Shown piece by piece: positions 18,113 to 27,534 of a DNA stretch of 64,000 nt. The stretch lies in NCBI RefSeq assembly GCF_901447155.2, contig NZ_LR588414.1, positions 248,001 through 312,000 of the forward strand, written 5' to 3'. Source of the DNA: Peptoniphilus catoniae (GTDB lineage Bacteria > Bacillota > Clostridia > Tissierellales > Peptoniphilaceae). The notes beneath the pieces were generated by a model, which saw only the letters and a list, made by a program, of their open reading frames with translations, made no database searches and was not told where the DNA came from. Within the stretch, counting starts at the first letter, position 1, and each line of letters starts with the position of its first letter. Position numbers and translations under genes: made by a program.

Positions 18113-18775
18113 ATGAGAAAGATTTTAAATAAAAAAGAAGTTGCAGAGGTTTTAAACCTTCTTGAAAAAGATTATCCTGATGCAGGTTGTGAACTTAAAC
18201 ATACCACAGCCTTTGAACTTTTGGTGGCTACAATTTTATCAGCTCAGTGTACAGATGTAAGAGTTAATATAGTTACTGAAGAAATGTTTAAAACCTATAA
18301 TAAACCTGAAGATTTTGTGAATTTAGGAATAAAAAATATAGAACCCTTAATCAAAACCTGTGGACTCTATAAAACCAAGGCTAAGAATATTTACCTTGCA
18401 TCAAAACAACTTGTTAATGACTATGACAGTAAGGTTCCTTCTACAATAGAGGAACTTTTAAGTTTGCCGGGTGTAGGACAAAAAACTGCAAATGTTGTAG
18501 CATCTACTGCCTTTGGAGTACCTGCTATAGCGGTGGATACTCATGTGTTCAGACTGGCAAACAGAATAGGTCTTGTAAATGAGAAAAATGTAAAAAACAC
18601 AGAGCTAAGCTTGGAAAAAAAGATAGATAAGGATAGGTGGATAAAGGCACACCACCTTTTAATTTTCCATGGAAGAAGAGTATGTAAAGCACAAAATCCC
18701 GATTGTGAAAACTGCAGCATAAACCACTACTGTAAATATTATAAGGAGAAGTTTAATGAAAAAGGTAATATTTAA
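18113..18775 (+). CDS. nth: Endonuclease III
   Basis: DNA glycosylase/AP lyase that removes oxidised pyrimidines in base-excision repair. 220 residues with the helix-hairpin-helix LPGVGQKTANVV, the catalytic lysine within it and aspartate in AVDTHVFR, and the [4Fe-4S] cluster C-x6-C-x2-C-x5-C near the C-terminus. Length is standard. It overlaps the next gene by 20 bases. Confidence 0.96.
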   Translation: MRKILNKKEVAEVLNLLEKDYPDAGCELKHTTAFELLVATILSAQCTDVRVNIVTEEMFKTYNKPEDFVNLGIKNIEPLIKTCGLYKTKAKNIYLASKQLVNDYDSKVPSTIEELLSLPGVGQKTANVVASTAFGVPAIAVDTHVFRLANRIGLVNEKNVKNTELSLEKKIDKDRWIKAHHLLIFHGRRVCKAQNPDCENCSINHYCKYYKEKFNEKGNI

Positions 18776-20225
18776 AAATAAAAACTTTTTAAGCATAACT
18801 ATTCTTTGCCTTATAATTTTTATATCCTTGGGATACTATCTCGGCGTAAAGGACAGTAATACTATTCATAGGGGAATTAAAATTTCAGGGATAAATGTAG
18901 GTAAGCTTACTAAAAAGGAAGCGGTCAAAAAAGTAAATCAGGAAAAATTCCAGGAAATTAAAGATAGAAGCTTTGATTTTAAGGATGGGGATATGGAATA
19001 TTCCTTTGGCTATGATGATGTGGGATATAAACTTGATATTGAGGGAGCTGTTGAAGAAGCCTATTCTATAGGTAGATCAGATTCCTTTTTCAAAAATTTT
19101 ATAGACATTGTAAAAAACCCCTTAATTAATAAAAATATAAATCTTTCCAGCAGCTTAGATGATGATAAATTAAATAGTGTAGTTGAGAATTTGGCACTTA
19201 ATGTTTACAAGGAACCTATAAATGCTGAGATTGAATACAATAAGTCTTCAGGCTTTAGACTTGTAAGCTCTCAAAATGGGAGATATGTAGATTCTAATGA
19301 ATTAAAAAATCTTATTATTAACAATAAAGAAGATGGAGAGCCTATCGATATACCTATTATCGTGTCATATCCCGACATTAAAGAGGAAGATTTTAATGGC
19401 ATTGATATTTTGTATGCGGAGTTTTCGACAGATTATTCTAAGTCTATAGAAAACAGAAAGGATAATATTTCTCTTGGAGCAGGGCATTTTAACAATCTTT
19501 TAATAAAACCTGGAGAAGAAATTTCCTTTAACGAAACAGTAGGAGATATTTCTGAAAAAACAGGATTTAAAAATGCAGCTGTAATAATCAATGGGGAGTT
19601 TGACCAAGGAATAGGAGGAGGTATCTGCCAAGTATCTACAACCTTATATAATGCACTTATAAGATCGGATCTTAATATAGTTGAAAGACACAACCATACA
19701 AGGCCTATTTCCTATGTACCTTTAGGAACTGATGCTGCTGTAGCCGAGGGCTATAAAGATTTAAAATTTATTAATAGCACTAATCATAATATTTATATAA
19801 AGTCTTTTGCCGACGGAAAGGATTTAACCTTTCAAATATTCGGCAACTCTAATGATAAGGACTATGAAGTAAAAATAGTACCTAAGCTTTTAAACGTAAG
19901 TGAACCAAAAACCATAGAAAAATATTCAAAAGATATGGATGAGGGAGAAAGTAAGGTTGAAAAAAAAGGCAGCAAGGGCTATAGCTATGAAACCTATAAG
20001 GAAATAATAAAAGATAATGAGGTAGTTAAAACTGAAAGGATTTCTAATTCTAATTACCAAGCCCAAGATAGAGTAGTTATTATTGGAGAAAGGCATAAAG
20101 AGGATAAGACTGATAAAAAAGACAGTAACAAGAAAAATGGCAATAAGAAGGACAGCAGCAAAAAAGAAAGTAATAAGAAGGATAGTAATAAAAAGTCCGA
20201 TAAGTCTAAATCCAAAAGCAAATAA
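18756..20225 (+). CDS. VanW family cell-wall protein with G5-like tail
   Basis: Extracellular membrane-anchored protein, 489 residues. One N-terminal helix (about 10-29), a peptidoglycan-binding-like region (IKISGINVGKLTKKEA repeat type), then the VanW domain with NETVGDISEKTGFKNA and the GGGICQVSTTLYNA signature, a G5-like segment (KGYSYETYKEII) and a lysine/aspartate/serine-rich disordered tail (about 440-489). Function in the cell wall is probable; in some species the family accompanies glycopeptide resistance, but no van genes are here. Confidence 0.88.
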   Translation: MKKVIFKNKNFLSITILCLIIFISLGYYLGVKDSNTIHRGIKISGINVGKLTKKEAVKKVNQEKFQEIKDRSFDFKDGDMEYSFGYDDVGYKLDIEGAVEEAYSIGRSDSFFKNFIDIVKNPLINKNINLSSSLDDDKLNSVVENLALNVYKEPINAEIEYNKSSGFRLVSSQNGRYVDSNELKNLIINNKEDGEPIDIPIIVSYPDIKEEDFNGIDILYAEFSTDYSKSIENRKDNISLGAGHFNNLLIKPGEEISFNETVGDISEKTGFKNAAVIINGEFDQGIGGGICQVSTTLYNALIRSDLNIVERHNHTRPISYVPLGTDAAVAEGYKDLKFINSTNHNIYIKSFADGKDLTFQIFGNSNDKDYEVKIVPKLLNVSEPKTIEKYSKDMDEGESKVEKKGSKGYSYETYKEIIKDNEVVKTERISNSNYQAQDRVVIIGERHKEDKTDKKDSNKKNGNKKDSSKKESNKKDSNKKSDKSKSKSK

Positions 20226-20238
20226 GATGCAATATAAA

Positions 20239-20266
20239 AAATACTGACAAAACTGTCAGTATTTTA
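20239..20266. terminator. Bidirectional terminator
   Basis: Stem AATACTGACA / TGTCAGTATT with a 4-base loop, A-rich before and T-rich after. It serves vanW and the convergent nucleotidase, whose stop codon lies inside it. Confidence 0.85.
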
Positions 20267-21761
20267 TTTTAAAGTTTTTTTCTCCATTATAAACAAAGGT
20301 GTTGTTCGGAAGATTTTCAAAGTAGCTCTCTGCCAATTCCCTTATAGTTCCATGAAAAGGAAAATCCTTTAAAATTAAATTGGAAGAAGCAATTTGAGGA
20401 AAGTTTTTTTTACTTAAGGGACCCTTATCCGAAGTAAGGTAATTCATTCTATATTCATTCATCCCTATAATAAGCTCGTCATCATCTTTAATATCACTTC
20501 CATCAAGTCTTTTTAGCTCCGTGATTCGATTTTCCTTGCCATAGTCCAGACAATAATTTATATTACCGAAAATATCAAAGGTTTTATATTTAAAGCTTTG
20601 TCTTTTAGGACTTAATCTTAAGCCTCCATCATAAATATAGTAGTTGCTGCTCCAATTAATGTAAGCCTTCAGGTCTTCTCCTTTTATTTTATATAGGCTG
20701 ACTTCTCCTCCTGAATAGGTATATAGTCTAGCTATATCAGATCTTCTAATAGGTCCGTCCTCTAAATCCGTATTTATACTATCTATCTGAAAAGCCACTA
20801 CATCAGCCTTATAATAATGAAGCATAATTTCAGTTAAAAGATGAATTAAAGGTCCATCATCAAGATCATAGTTGTAATCACCGGAAACATTTTTTAAATA
20901 TCCTATTACCTTATTTGTATAAGATAAAATTTTTTTGTTATATGGTTCAAAAAATTCAACTATAGTCGGATCAGGTTCATAAAGAGAAGAAGAAATAGCT
21001 TGAGCTTTTTTAGACACCAATTTATCTTCAAATTCCAAGCTGATTTTATTAATAGATCTGCCATAGGATTGAGGCTGAGTAATAAGGACGTTTTTATAAA
21101 CTATTTCCTGAAATCCGTCATGAGTGTGCCCCGAAATTACAAGATCAAGAAGATCTATATTTTTTAAATCATCAAGAATTGATTTAATGCCGGCATGCTT
21201 CACCCCATTTTCATCACTAATTCCTAGATGAAAAAGCCCTACTATAGCGTGGGTCCTCCCACTTAAGCTTTCTAAAATATCGTCTATTATATTAACGGGA
21301 TCAAGGACCTTAAAATCACCAAGATATTCACCTTCAAATTCATTAACAAGCAAGGTGTTTATACCTATAAAGCCTATTTTATATCCAGATCTTTCAATAA
21401 TGGTATAGGGAGTGAAATTGCCGTTGGAGTTGGCAAAAAGAGTTTGCCCCTTAAAGTTATCAACTAATCTATATATGTTATCCAAGCCGTAATTAAACTC
21501 GTGATTACCCAAATTCCATATATCATAACCCATATAGTTCATAAGCTCTATTGCGGGATTTTTATCATCATATACAAATCTTTCCAAAAAAGACCCTTTA
21601 ATAACATCCCCATTGTCTATAAGGATAGAATTTTCATCCTTTAAAAGCTTATAACAGGTGCTTAAATTAGCCAAAGAATTTTTAGTTTTTTTATTACTGC
21701 CATAGTCATAGGGAATAATTCTCCCATGTAGGTCAGATGTTGCAAAAATATTTATTTTCAT
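20256..21761 (-). CDS. 5'-nucleotidase / 2',3'-cyclic phosphodiesterase-like enzyme, no signal peptide
   Basis: Binuclear metallophosphatase of 501 residues. The N-terminal domain has TSDLHGRI, ILIDNGDV, NLGNHEFNYG and VISGHTHDG, giving all usual metal ligands; the C-terminal 5'-nucleotidase domain starts near residue 275. Most UshA-like proteins are exported, but this one begins directly with the catalytic strand, so it should work in the cytosol, as does the YunD group of Firmicutes. Single minus-strand gene with its RBS before 21761. Confidence 0.88.
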   Translation of the reverse strand: MKINIFATSDLHGRIIPYDYGSNKKTKNSLANLSTCYKLLKDENSILIDNGDVIKGSFLERFVYDDKNPAIELMNYMGYDIWNLGNHEFNYGLDNIYRLVDNFKGQTLFANSNGNFTPYTIIERSGYKIGFIGINTLLVNEFEGEYLGDFKVLDPVNIIDDILESLSGRTHAIVGLFHLGISDENGVKHAGIKSILDDLKNIDLLDLVISGHTHDGFQEIVYKNVLITQPQSYGRSINKISLEFEDKLVSKKAQAISSSLYEPDPTIVEFFEPYNKKILSYTNKVIGYLKNVSGDYNYDLDDGPLIHLLTEIMLHYYKADVVAFQIDSINTDLEDGPIRRSDIARLYTYSGGEVSLYKIKGEDLKAYINWSSNYYIYDGGLRLSPKRQSFKYKTFDIFGNINYCLDYGKENRITELKRLDGSDIKDDDELIIGMNEYRMNYLTSDKGPLSKKNFPQIASSNLILKDFPFHGTIRELAESYFENLPNNTFVYNGEKNFKIKY

Positions 21762-21870
21762 ATATACCTCAATAGTAATTTATCACATAAATGTTATAAA
21801 ATAAAGCTGATAAAGGACACTTGAATATGATAAAATAGCACAAGTTAAATTTATCTTTAAAAGGAGAAAA

Positions 21871-22440
21871 ATGTTTAAAATTTTTAAAAGTAAAAGTGTA
21901 AATAAAAGTGAAGAACAAGAATCCATCTATAAAATGATTCTTAGGGCTGAAGAAGAAAATAAAATAGAAAATCTAAAGCTTAGACATGTGGAAAGTAAAG
22001 ATGAAGATATTTTAAAACTGGAGAAGGCTCTTCTGGATTACTATAATAAGGACAGACTCGCTATAGAGGAATTTGAAAGATATTTCAAAAATCATAGACT
22101 GGAAGACATAAAAGAAAAATTTGAAAGATTTATCTTTTCTATGGACACCTTAAAAGAAGATAAGCTTGTGGGACTTTCAATTCTTCTAATGAGAGACACA
22201 ACTGAGCCTGAGGCGGTAAAGTTCGGAATATTTTTGGCGAATTTTTATCCCTTGGTTAATGTAAGGGGAGCTATAAAAATTATTACTGACTTAGGAGCCC
22301 ATGAAGACTTTACAAAATATAGTCTTTCAACTCTCAAGCAGCTTGAGATTTACCCGGTAGTTAGAGATAATATACTGAGAAGAGGCAATGATAAGGTCAA
22401 AGATATTGAGGAGAAATTAAATGAAACTTGGAAGAAGTAA
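21871..22440 (+). CDS. Hypothetical helical protein upstream of cvfB
   Basis: 189 residues, charged and almost entirely helical by composition, with no membrane segment, no cysteine cluster and no motif I recognise. The C-terminal half (residues 85-175) has a regular alternation of hydrophobic residues compatible with short HEAT/TPR-like helices. An AAGGAG site precedes the ATG, and the last 20 bases overlap cvfB, so co-translation with the RNA-binding protein is likely and a role in the same process is possible. Confidence 0.7.
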   Translation: MFKIFKSKSVNKSEEQESIYKMILRAEEENKIENLKLRHVESKDEDILKLEKALLDYYNKDRLAIEEFERYFKNHRLEDIKEKFERFIFSMDTLKEDKLVGLSILLMRDTTEPEAVKFGIFLANFYPLVNVRGAIKIITDLGAHEDFTKYSLSTLKQLEIYPVVRDNILRRGNDKVKDIEEKLNETWKK

Positions 22441-23233
22441 ATTAAAAGTAAAAAAGGTTTTAAATAATAAAATTATACTTACTGACAATAAAGAAGAAAT
22501 AAAATTAAAAGAGTTCGAAAAAAACCTAAATCCTGGAGATGAAATTGAAGTTTTCGTATATGATTCGTCAAATGAAAGAATTGCCACACTAAAGAAACCC
22601 TATGTAGAAGTAGGAGAAATAGGAAAGCTTAAGGTAATTTCAAAAACCAAATATGGTTACTTTGTAGATATTGGACTTGATAAAGATATTTTTCTGCCCT
22701 TTCAAGAGAGAAAGGGAAGAATAATTGTCGGAGAAAAATACCTTATGCAGTTATACATAGATAGGTCCGACAGATTCTGTGTAACTATGGATATTAAAAA
22801 TAAGCTGGCATTAAATAACAAATTTAAGGTAAATGATGAAGTAAAGGGAATAATCTACGATATAGATGAATTAGGTGCCAAGGTTGCTATTAATGGCAAG
22901 TATGACGGCCTCATTTTAAAAGAAGAATTAAAGGGAATTTACAGAGTAGGGGAAGAAATTGAGGCAAGAGTTCAAAGAATTTTAAAAAACGGGAAAATCA
23001 CCCTTACCGTTAGAGAAAAATCCTATAAACAAATGCATATAGATGCAGATTTTTTATTGGAGCTTTTAGAAGACAATAACGGAATACTTGAGCTTGGAGA
23101 CAAATCAGACCCTGAACTTGTAAAAAATATTACAGGTTTATCAAAAAAAGCCTTTAAAAAGGCGGAAGGTGCCCTTTATAAGAGAAAGCTTATAGAAATA
23201 TATCCGGAAAAGATAGTGTTAATAAAAAAATGA
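22421..23233 (+). CDS. cvfB: CvfB-like S1 RNA-binding protein
   Basis: Cytosolic RNA-binding protein, 270 residues. Tandem S1/OB domains are visible (VGEIGKLKVISKTKYGYFVDIGL near 62 and VNDEVKGIIYDIDELGAKVAI near 137, then VGEEIEARVQRILKNGKITL), followed by a winged-helix C-terminal domain (GLSKKAFKKAEGALYKRKLIEI), the order of CvfB/YitL. In staphylococci CvfB affects virulence gene expression and RNA turnover. It overlaps the rlmD start by 4 bases. Confidence 0.9.
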   Translation: MKLGRSKLKVKKVLNNKIILTDNKEEIKLKEFEKNLNPGDEIEVFVYDSSNERIATLKKPYVEVGEIGKLKVISKTKYGYFVDIGLDKDIFLPFQERKGRIIVGEKYLMQLYIDRSDRFCVTMDIKNKLALNNKFKVNDEVKGIIYDIDELGAKVAINGKYDGLILKEELKGIYRVGEEIEARVQRILKNGKITLTVREKSYKQMHIDADFLLELLEDNNGILELGDKSDPELVKNITGLSKKAFKKAEGALYKRKLIEIYPEKIVLIKK

Positions 23234-24513
23234 AATTAGAAATAAAAGATTTTGACTACAAGGGAAGAGGATTTGCTAAAAAAGACGGTAAAATATATTT
23301 TGTTCCCGGAGGTATTATAGGAGATAGTGTTGAAGTCCAAATTACAGAAAAAAAAAGCAAATACTCCCTGGCAAAAATAAATAAAATAATAGAAAAATCA
23401 CCTGACAGAGTAAAGGCAAAATGTCCCTATTTTAAAAGTTGCGGAGCTTGTGATTTTCAAAACTATAATTATCAAAAGCAAATTAATTGGAAAAAAGACA
23501 AGGTTAAACAAGACCTATTTAGAATAGGCGACATTGATATAGAAGTAGAAGATACCCTGGCAATGAAAGATCCATACTTTTATCGAAACAACATTCAGTT
23601 AAAGGTAGTAAATGGAAAAATCGGCTACTATGAAAAAACCTCTGACAAGCTTGTGGAAATAGACAAGTGCCTTGTAGCTGAGAATGAAATAAATAAAACT
23701 ATAGCATTTCTAAAAACCTATAAAGAATTAAAGTCCCTTGATGAAATTGTAATAAGGCAAAACTATTTGGGAGAAATTCTTGTGGTTTTAATAGGAAAAT
23801 CCAAGTTGAAATATGCTGCAGACCTTATTGACCAACCTAAAAATTTAAAAATCAAATCAATTTATCAAAACATAAGACAAAATCCAAAATTCAGATTTGG
23901 AAAAGAATTTATAAAAGTTTATGGAGATGATGTTCTTATAGATAAATTAGCAGATTACGAATTTGAAATTTCTCCATCATCATTTTTCCAGGTTAATAGA
24001 AGCCAAACAGAGAGACTATACCAACTTGCCATTGATAACTTGGATCTAAAAAAGGAAGACAAGGTTTTGGACCTTTATTGCGGAATAGGAACCATATCCA
24101 TAGCCGTGGCGAAATTTGTAAATCAGGTAGTGGGAGTGGAAATTTCAAAACAGGCAGTAGAAAATGCCAGAAAAAATGCACAAAGAAATGAAATTTCAAA
24201 TGCAAGATTTATTGCCGGCAAGTCTGAAGAAATAATAGATAGACTTATAGAAGAAGGATATAAGGCAAATAAAATAATTCTCGATCCACCAAGAGCGGGA
24301 TTAGATAAAAAATTAATAACAAGCCTTGAAAAACTTGGAGCCGAAAAAATAAGCTATATCTCCTGCAACCCATCAAGCCAGGCAAGAGACATAAAACTTT
24401 TAAAAAAGACTTATAAAGTTGAGAGAGTAAGTCCTGTGGACCTGTTTTGTCATAGTGTCCACGTTGAAGCCCTAGCCCTACTTGTCAAGGAGCGAAGCGA
24501 TGCTGAGAAGTAG
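23230..24513 (+). CDS. rlmD: 23S rRNA (uracil-5-)-methyltransferase, 3' end replaced by inserted DNA
   Basis: SAM-dependent enzyme that makes 5-methyluridine in 23S rRNA. 427 residues: TRAM domain (1-60), the four-cysteine iron-sulphur motif (CPYFKSCGACDF), SAM motif DLYCGIGTISIA, DPPRAGLD and the catalytic ISCNPSS. The protein reads normally to HSVHVEA (base about 24474) and then ends in an unrelated tail, LALLVKERSDAEK. The expected end (EAIALIQKM) is found about 100 bp further on at 24588. So the last few residues have been swapped by insertion of foreign DNA, and the enzyme is probably still active. Confidence 0.92.
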   Translation: MKLEIKDFDYKGRGFAKKDGKIYFVPGGIIGDSVEVQITEKKSKYSLAKINKIIEKSPDRVKAKCPYFKSCGACDFQNYNYQKQINWKKDKVKQDLFRIGDIDIEVEDTLAMKDPYFYRNNIQLKVVNGKIGYYEKTSDKLVEIDKCLVAENEINKTIAFLKTYKELKSLDEIVIRQNYLGEILVVLIGKSKLKYAADLIDQPKNLKIKSIYQNIRQNPKFRFGKEFIKVYGDDVLIDKLADYEFEISPSSFFQVNRSQTERLYQLAIDNLDLKKEDKVLDLYCGIGTISIAVAKFVNQVVGVEISKQAVENARKNAQRNEISNARFIAGKSEEIIDRLIEEGYKANKIILDPPRAGLDKKLITSLEKLGAEKISYISCNPSSQARDIKLLKKTYKVERVSPVDLFCHSVHVEALALLVKERSDAEK

Positions 24514-24587
24514 AGGCAGGTCTCATGCAAAGATTTCCCGAGAGAAGCGACCGATTAGGAAGCTTCGATTGGCAGAAATCGACTGCT
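24514..24587 (+). mobile_element. Insertion scar within rlmD 3' end
   Basis: The stretch from about 24475 to 24587 splits the last ten codons of rlmD from the rest of the gene. It contains several short inverted repeats (for example GAAGCTTCGATT and AAATCG pairs) and no ORF. I read it as the residue of an element that integrated at rlmD and was largely lost. Confidence 0.5.
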
Positions 24588-24617
24588 GAAGCAATAGCGT
24601 TGATACAAAAGATGTAA
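24588..24617 (+). pseudogene. Detached 3' end of rlmD
   Basis: Ten codons, GAA GCA ATA ... ATG TAA, encode EAIALIQKM plus stop. This is the expected continuation of rlmD after HVEA, displaced by the insertion. The same C-terminal residues (VVLIQKM) end the serine recombinase at 39256. Confidence 0.7.
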
Positions 24618-24639
24618 ACTTAGAAATCCTGCATTTTAA
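24599..24639 (+). repeat. Left copy of 41-bp direct repeat (att-like)
   Basis: Identical base for base to 39238-39278. It covers the last codons of rlmD and 22 bases after the stop. Weaker similarity continues for about 30 bp beyond. It marks the left edge of a 14.6-kb island whose right edge carries a serine recombinase gene. Confidence 0.85.
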
Positions 24640-24693
24640 TGAGTTTATAATCATTATTGTCGTTTAGTGTAATTAATACATTATTAAAGATGA

Positions 24694-24738
24694 TATAATA
24701 CTGCAAACAGATTTTTTACTAAATATTAGTAGAATCTG
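24694..24738 (+). promoter_or_regulatory. -10 element and hairpin/operator before hydrolase
   Basis: A TATAAT (24694-24699) is followed at 24708-24738 by an imperfect inverted repeat, CAGATTTTTTACTAA and TTAGTAGAATCTG, at the position of the transcript start. This placement suits a repressor site; it could also be a hairpin in the 5' leader. Confidence 0.45.
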
Positions 24739-24765
24739 CACACTATTTAAAAAAAAGGACATAAA

Positions 24766-25791
24766 ATGAAGAAAATATTTTTTAGAATTTTTACGGTTGT
24801 CATTATTATATTAGCTTTGGTTTTTATTATTAGAATATATAATGACCATAAGTATAAAGATACCAATACTTTTAAATTTCCTGAATATTATAAAGATGTA
24901 ACTGATATAAGTCTATATCCTATAGACATTGACGGAGTTGATGTAACTTATGTAGATGAGGGTAGGATGCAAGGATTTAGATTTGTGCCTAAGGAAAAAT
25001 CACATAAGGGCCTTGTAATTTGTTTTGGAGGTTCTGATGGAGGTCCAAATTTTGAAACTGCTAAAAGATTGGCAGAAGAGGGTTATGAAACTTTTGCCCT
25101 ATTTATGTTTGGCATGAAGAACCAAGAACAAACTCTGACAAAAATTCCTTTAGAACAATTTGAAGACGTTATAAGTTATATAAATAAAAATATAAAAGAC
25201 AATAAACCGATAAGTGTTTTGGGAGCGTCAAAAGGTGCAGAATATGCCCTTAATTTAGCTAGCAAATATCCTGAAATAGATAATCTGATTTTAATGGCGC
25301 CTGCATCTTATAATTTTGCCGGCCTAGATTTTAAAGATTATGGTTCATCATGGACATATAAAGGCGAGGAGCTTCCATATATAGATATTAAAAAATCATC
25401 ACTTAACTCATTTTTTAAAAATATTATTGGCCCAGCCATCATTAAAAGTCCTATTAGTTTTAAAGAAACTTATAACAGTGCAATAGAAGAAGACTCAACA
25501 AGCCAAGAAAAACTAATACCAATAAAAGATGTTAAGGCAAATATATTGATGATTGTAGGCGAGGATGATTTGATGTGGGATAGCCTTGCTATGGCAAATA
25601 AAATAAAGGAACAAACCCCTAATGCAAAGATCTACTCTTATAAAGGAGCAGGGCATATATTTGCAGGCAATGGTATTTTAGATTTAGGAAAAATTAGAGT
25701 TGCAACAGGTGGAACAGCTGAAGGTAATGAAAAAGCAAAAAGTGAATCAAGAAAAACTATTTATGATTTTTTAAAAGAAAATCATAAATAG
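24766..25791 (+). CDS. Membrane-anchored alpha/beta hydrolase (BAAT C-terminal type)
   Basis: 341 residues with one N-terminal membrane helix (about 5-24) and an extracellular or membrane-facing alpha/beta hydrolase. The nucleophile serine lies in GASKGAEYA near 146, the acid in VGEDDLMWD near 264 and the histidine in GAGHIF near 294, giving a Ser-Asp-His triad. The SKG nucleophile elbow and domain layout resemble the acyl-CoA thioesterase/BAAT C-terminal family common in Firmicutes. The natural substrate is unknown. First gene of the island inserted after rlmD. Confidence 0.82.
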   Translation: MKKIFFRIFTVVIIILALVFIIRIYNDHKYKDTNTFKFPEYYKDVTDISLYPIDIDGVDVTYVDEGRMQGFRFVPKEKSHKGLVICFGGSDGGPNFETAKRLAEEGYETFALFMFGMKNQEQTLTKIPLEQFEDVISYINKNIKDNKPISVLGASKGAEYALNLASKYPEIDNLILMAPASYNFAGLDFKDYGSSWTYKGEELPYIDIKKSSLNSFFKNIIGPAIIKSPISFKETYNSAIEEDSTSQEKLIPIKDVKANILMIVGEDDLMWDSLAMANKIKEQTPNAKIYSYKGAGHIFAGNGILDLGKIRVATGGTAEGNEKAKSESRKTIYDFLKENHK

Positions 25792-25811
25792 AAAATTATA
25801 TGAAAATCTAA

Positions 25812-25846
25812 GGACGGTAGAAAATTAAAATCTATCGTCTTTTTTA
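25812..25846 (+). terminator. Terminator after hydrolase
   Basis: Stem GACGGTAGA / TCTATCGTC with an A-rich loop, then six T. Confidence 0.8.
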
Positions 25847-25983
25847 GTGAAAAAAATGGAAAGGGGATAAAATGTTAATAACTAATATCAACAATATATT
25901 TGGTATAATATTATCAAGAGCAGATGAATAATAAAGTTTATATAAATATCGGTAAAGTAGTTTATTTAGAGGGAGTGGTGAAA

Positions 25984-26604
25984 GTGAATGATAAAAGCAA
26001 TAAAAAATTTTGGGATAGATTTGCGAAGCTGTATGCTCCTTTTATGAAAAAAGATAAAGGAGCTTATGATAGAGTTTGCGAATACATAAGTCCTCATTTG
26101 GATAAAAATATGGATGTGCTTGAACTAGCGTGTGGATCAGGGCAACTTTCTTTTAGTCTTTCAAAACATACTAAAACATGGATAGGTACAGACTTTTCCG
26201 AAAAAATGATTCTAGAAGCGAAAAAGCGTGGGGAATACGAAAACCTTACATTTGAAGTAGCCGATGCAACAGCGTTATCTTTTGCGGATGAAGAATTTGA
26301 TTGTGTGCTGATCGCTAATGCACTTCATATTATGCCAAATCCAGACCGTGCAATGAAAGAAATACATAGGATTTTAAAACCTAACGGGACTTTGTTTGCG
26401 CCTACCTTTCTATGGAAAGAGGGAAAACAAAGAAATATTATAAAGAGTTTGATGTCCATTTCGGGATTTAAAATGTATCAAGAATGGAATAAAAAACAAT
26501 TTGAAGATTTCATTGAGGAATACGGATTTTCAGTAGTTGAAATGAAGTTGGTGCATGGAGGACTTGCGCCGATTGGTGTTCTGATTGCGAAAAAAGTATC
26601 TTAA
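25984..26604 (+). CDS. Class I SAM-dependent methyltransferase
   Basis: 206 residues from GTG 25984, chosen because GGAG lies 9 bases upstream and the decayed paralogue at 28978 starts at the same codon. The SAM-binding motif VLELACGSGQLSFSL lies near residue 42, with TDFSEKM (acidic loop) and a Methyltransf_11 post-motif. Targets of this group are small molecules such as quinones, and no biosynthetic partner is adjacent. A broken second copy is found 2.4 kb downstream, indicating a duplicated and decaying gene. Confidence 0.8.
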   Translation: MNDKSNKKFWDRFAKLYAPFMKKDKGAYDRVCEYISPHLDKNMDVLELACGSGQLSFSLSKHTKTWIGTDFSEKMILEAKKRGEYENLTFEVADATALSFADEEFDCVLIANALHIMPNPDRAMKEIHRILKPNGTLFAPTFLWKEGKQRNIIKSLMSISGFKMYQEWNKKQFEDFIEEYGFSVVEMKLVHGGLAPIGVLIAKKVS

Positions 26605-26699
26605 CAGATTATTTTTGCGAATAAAAATTTCGCCAAAATGTACAAGATGCAATAAAAAATAGAAAAAACGAAAGGTATTAGAAGTTAATAGATAAAATT

Positions 26700-27449
26700 A
26701 TGATAATAGACAGTTATGATAAAGACACAGAGCCAGTTATAAGTCTAAAAAACTTTTACGGAGAAAAGAAAAATATTGCAGAAAAATGCTTGATAATATT
26801 TTCGAAAAGCATACTAGAATATTTGCTTAATAATTTTGAGTGCGAAGAAATTGGAAATATAGGCTCTGTAAATGGCTCAATGCCAATATATAAAAGCCAT
26901 TTTGAAGGTCAAGAATTTGCCTTCTATCTTAGTATGATGGGTTCAGCCCTTGCTTCAGGAGGTTGTGTAGAAGTTAATTGGATTACAGGAGCAAATAAAT
27001 TTATAATGTTTGGCTCTTGCGGCAGCCTCGATAAAGAAAAGACTTTTGGAAAGTACATTATACCAACAGAGGCTTATAGAGGTGAGGGGGCATCTTATTA
27101 TTATGCACCTCCTTCAGATTATCTCAATATTAAAAATCATGAAAAAGTTGAAGAATTTTTTATCAGAGAAAGAGCTCCATATACTAAGGGAAAAGTCTGG
27201 ACCACAGATGTGATGCTTCGTGAGACAAGTGGACTCGTTTCAAAGAGAAAGTCGGAAGGATGCATAGCAGTAGAAATGGAACTTGCAGGAGTTCAAGCGG
27301 CTTGTGATTTTTACGGATTTGAACTGTATAACTTCCTTGAAGCAGGAGATGTATTAAATGAGAGTTCTTATGAAGTTGAGGAACTCCATAGCGCAAACCA
27401 TGATCTTGGAAAATTGTACTTGGCTTTAAAATTTTTAAAAGAAATATAA
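26700..27449 (+). CDS. Nucleoside phosphorylase (uridine phosphorylase-like)
   Basis: Reversible phosphorolysis of nucleosides. 249 residues with the PNP/UDP phosphorylase fold: a phosphate-binding MFGSCGSLDKE loop, WTTDVMLRET near 163 and the signature AVEMELAGVQAACDF containing the ribose-binding Glu and Met. The N-terminus has an extra 60 residues of sequence before the core, close to the uridine/AMP phosphorylase branch. It is a single gene in the island with a weak RBS. Confidence 0.82.
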   Translation: MIIDSYDKDTEPVISLKNFYGEKKNIAEKCLIIFSKSILEYLLNNFECEEIGNIGSVNGSMPIYKSHFEGQEFAFYLSMMGSALASGGCVEVNWITGANKFIMFGSCGSLDKEKTFGKYIIPTEAYRGEGASYYYAPPSDYLNIKNHEKVEEFFIRERAPYTKGKVWTTDVMLRETSGLVSKRKSEGCIAVEMELAGVQAACDFYGFELYNFLEAGDVLNESSYEVEELHSANHDLGKLYLALKFLKEI

Positions 27450-27489
27450 TGAGACTTTAAAAAAATATAAGAGGATAATACTTACAGAA

Positions 27490-27511
27490 TTCTTAACTTA
27501 TAAATTAAGAA
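27490..27511. promoter_or_regulatory. Inverted repeat before the rlmD-like pseudogene
   Basis: TTCTTAA and TTAAGAA are separated by 8 bases and lie 23 bp before the ATG at 27535. Could be an operator; evidence is only the symmetry. Confidence 0.3.
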
Positions 27512-27534
27512 GACTTACTTAGGAGCAAAAAATA

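Noticed and set aside
24475-24590. tRNA or structured RNA at the rlmD scar
   Set aside because: Short stems are present but no cloverleaf, anticodon arm or known RNA motif could be drawn.
27010-27213. Plus-strand ORF inside the phosphorylase gene
   Set aside because: Overlaps the conserved gene in another frame with no RBS.
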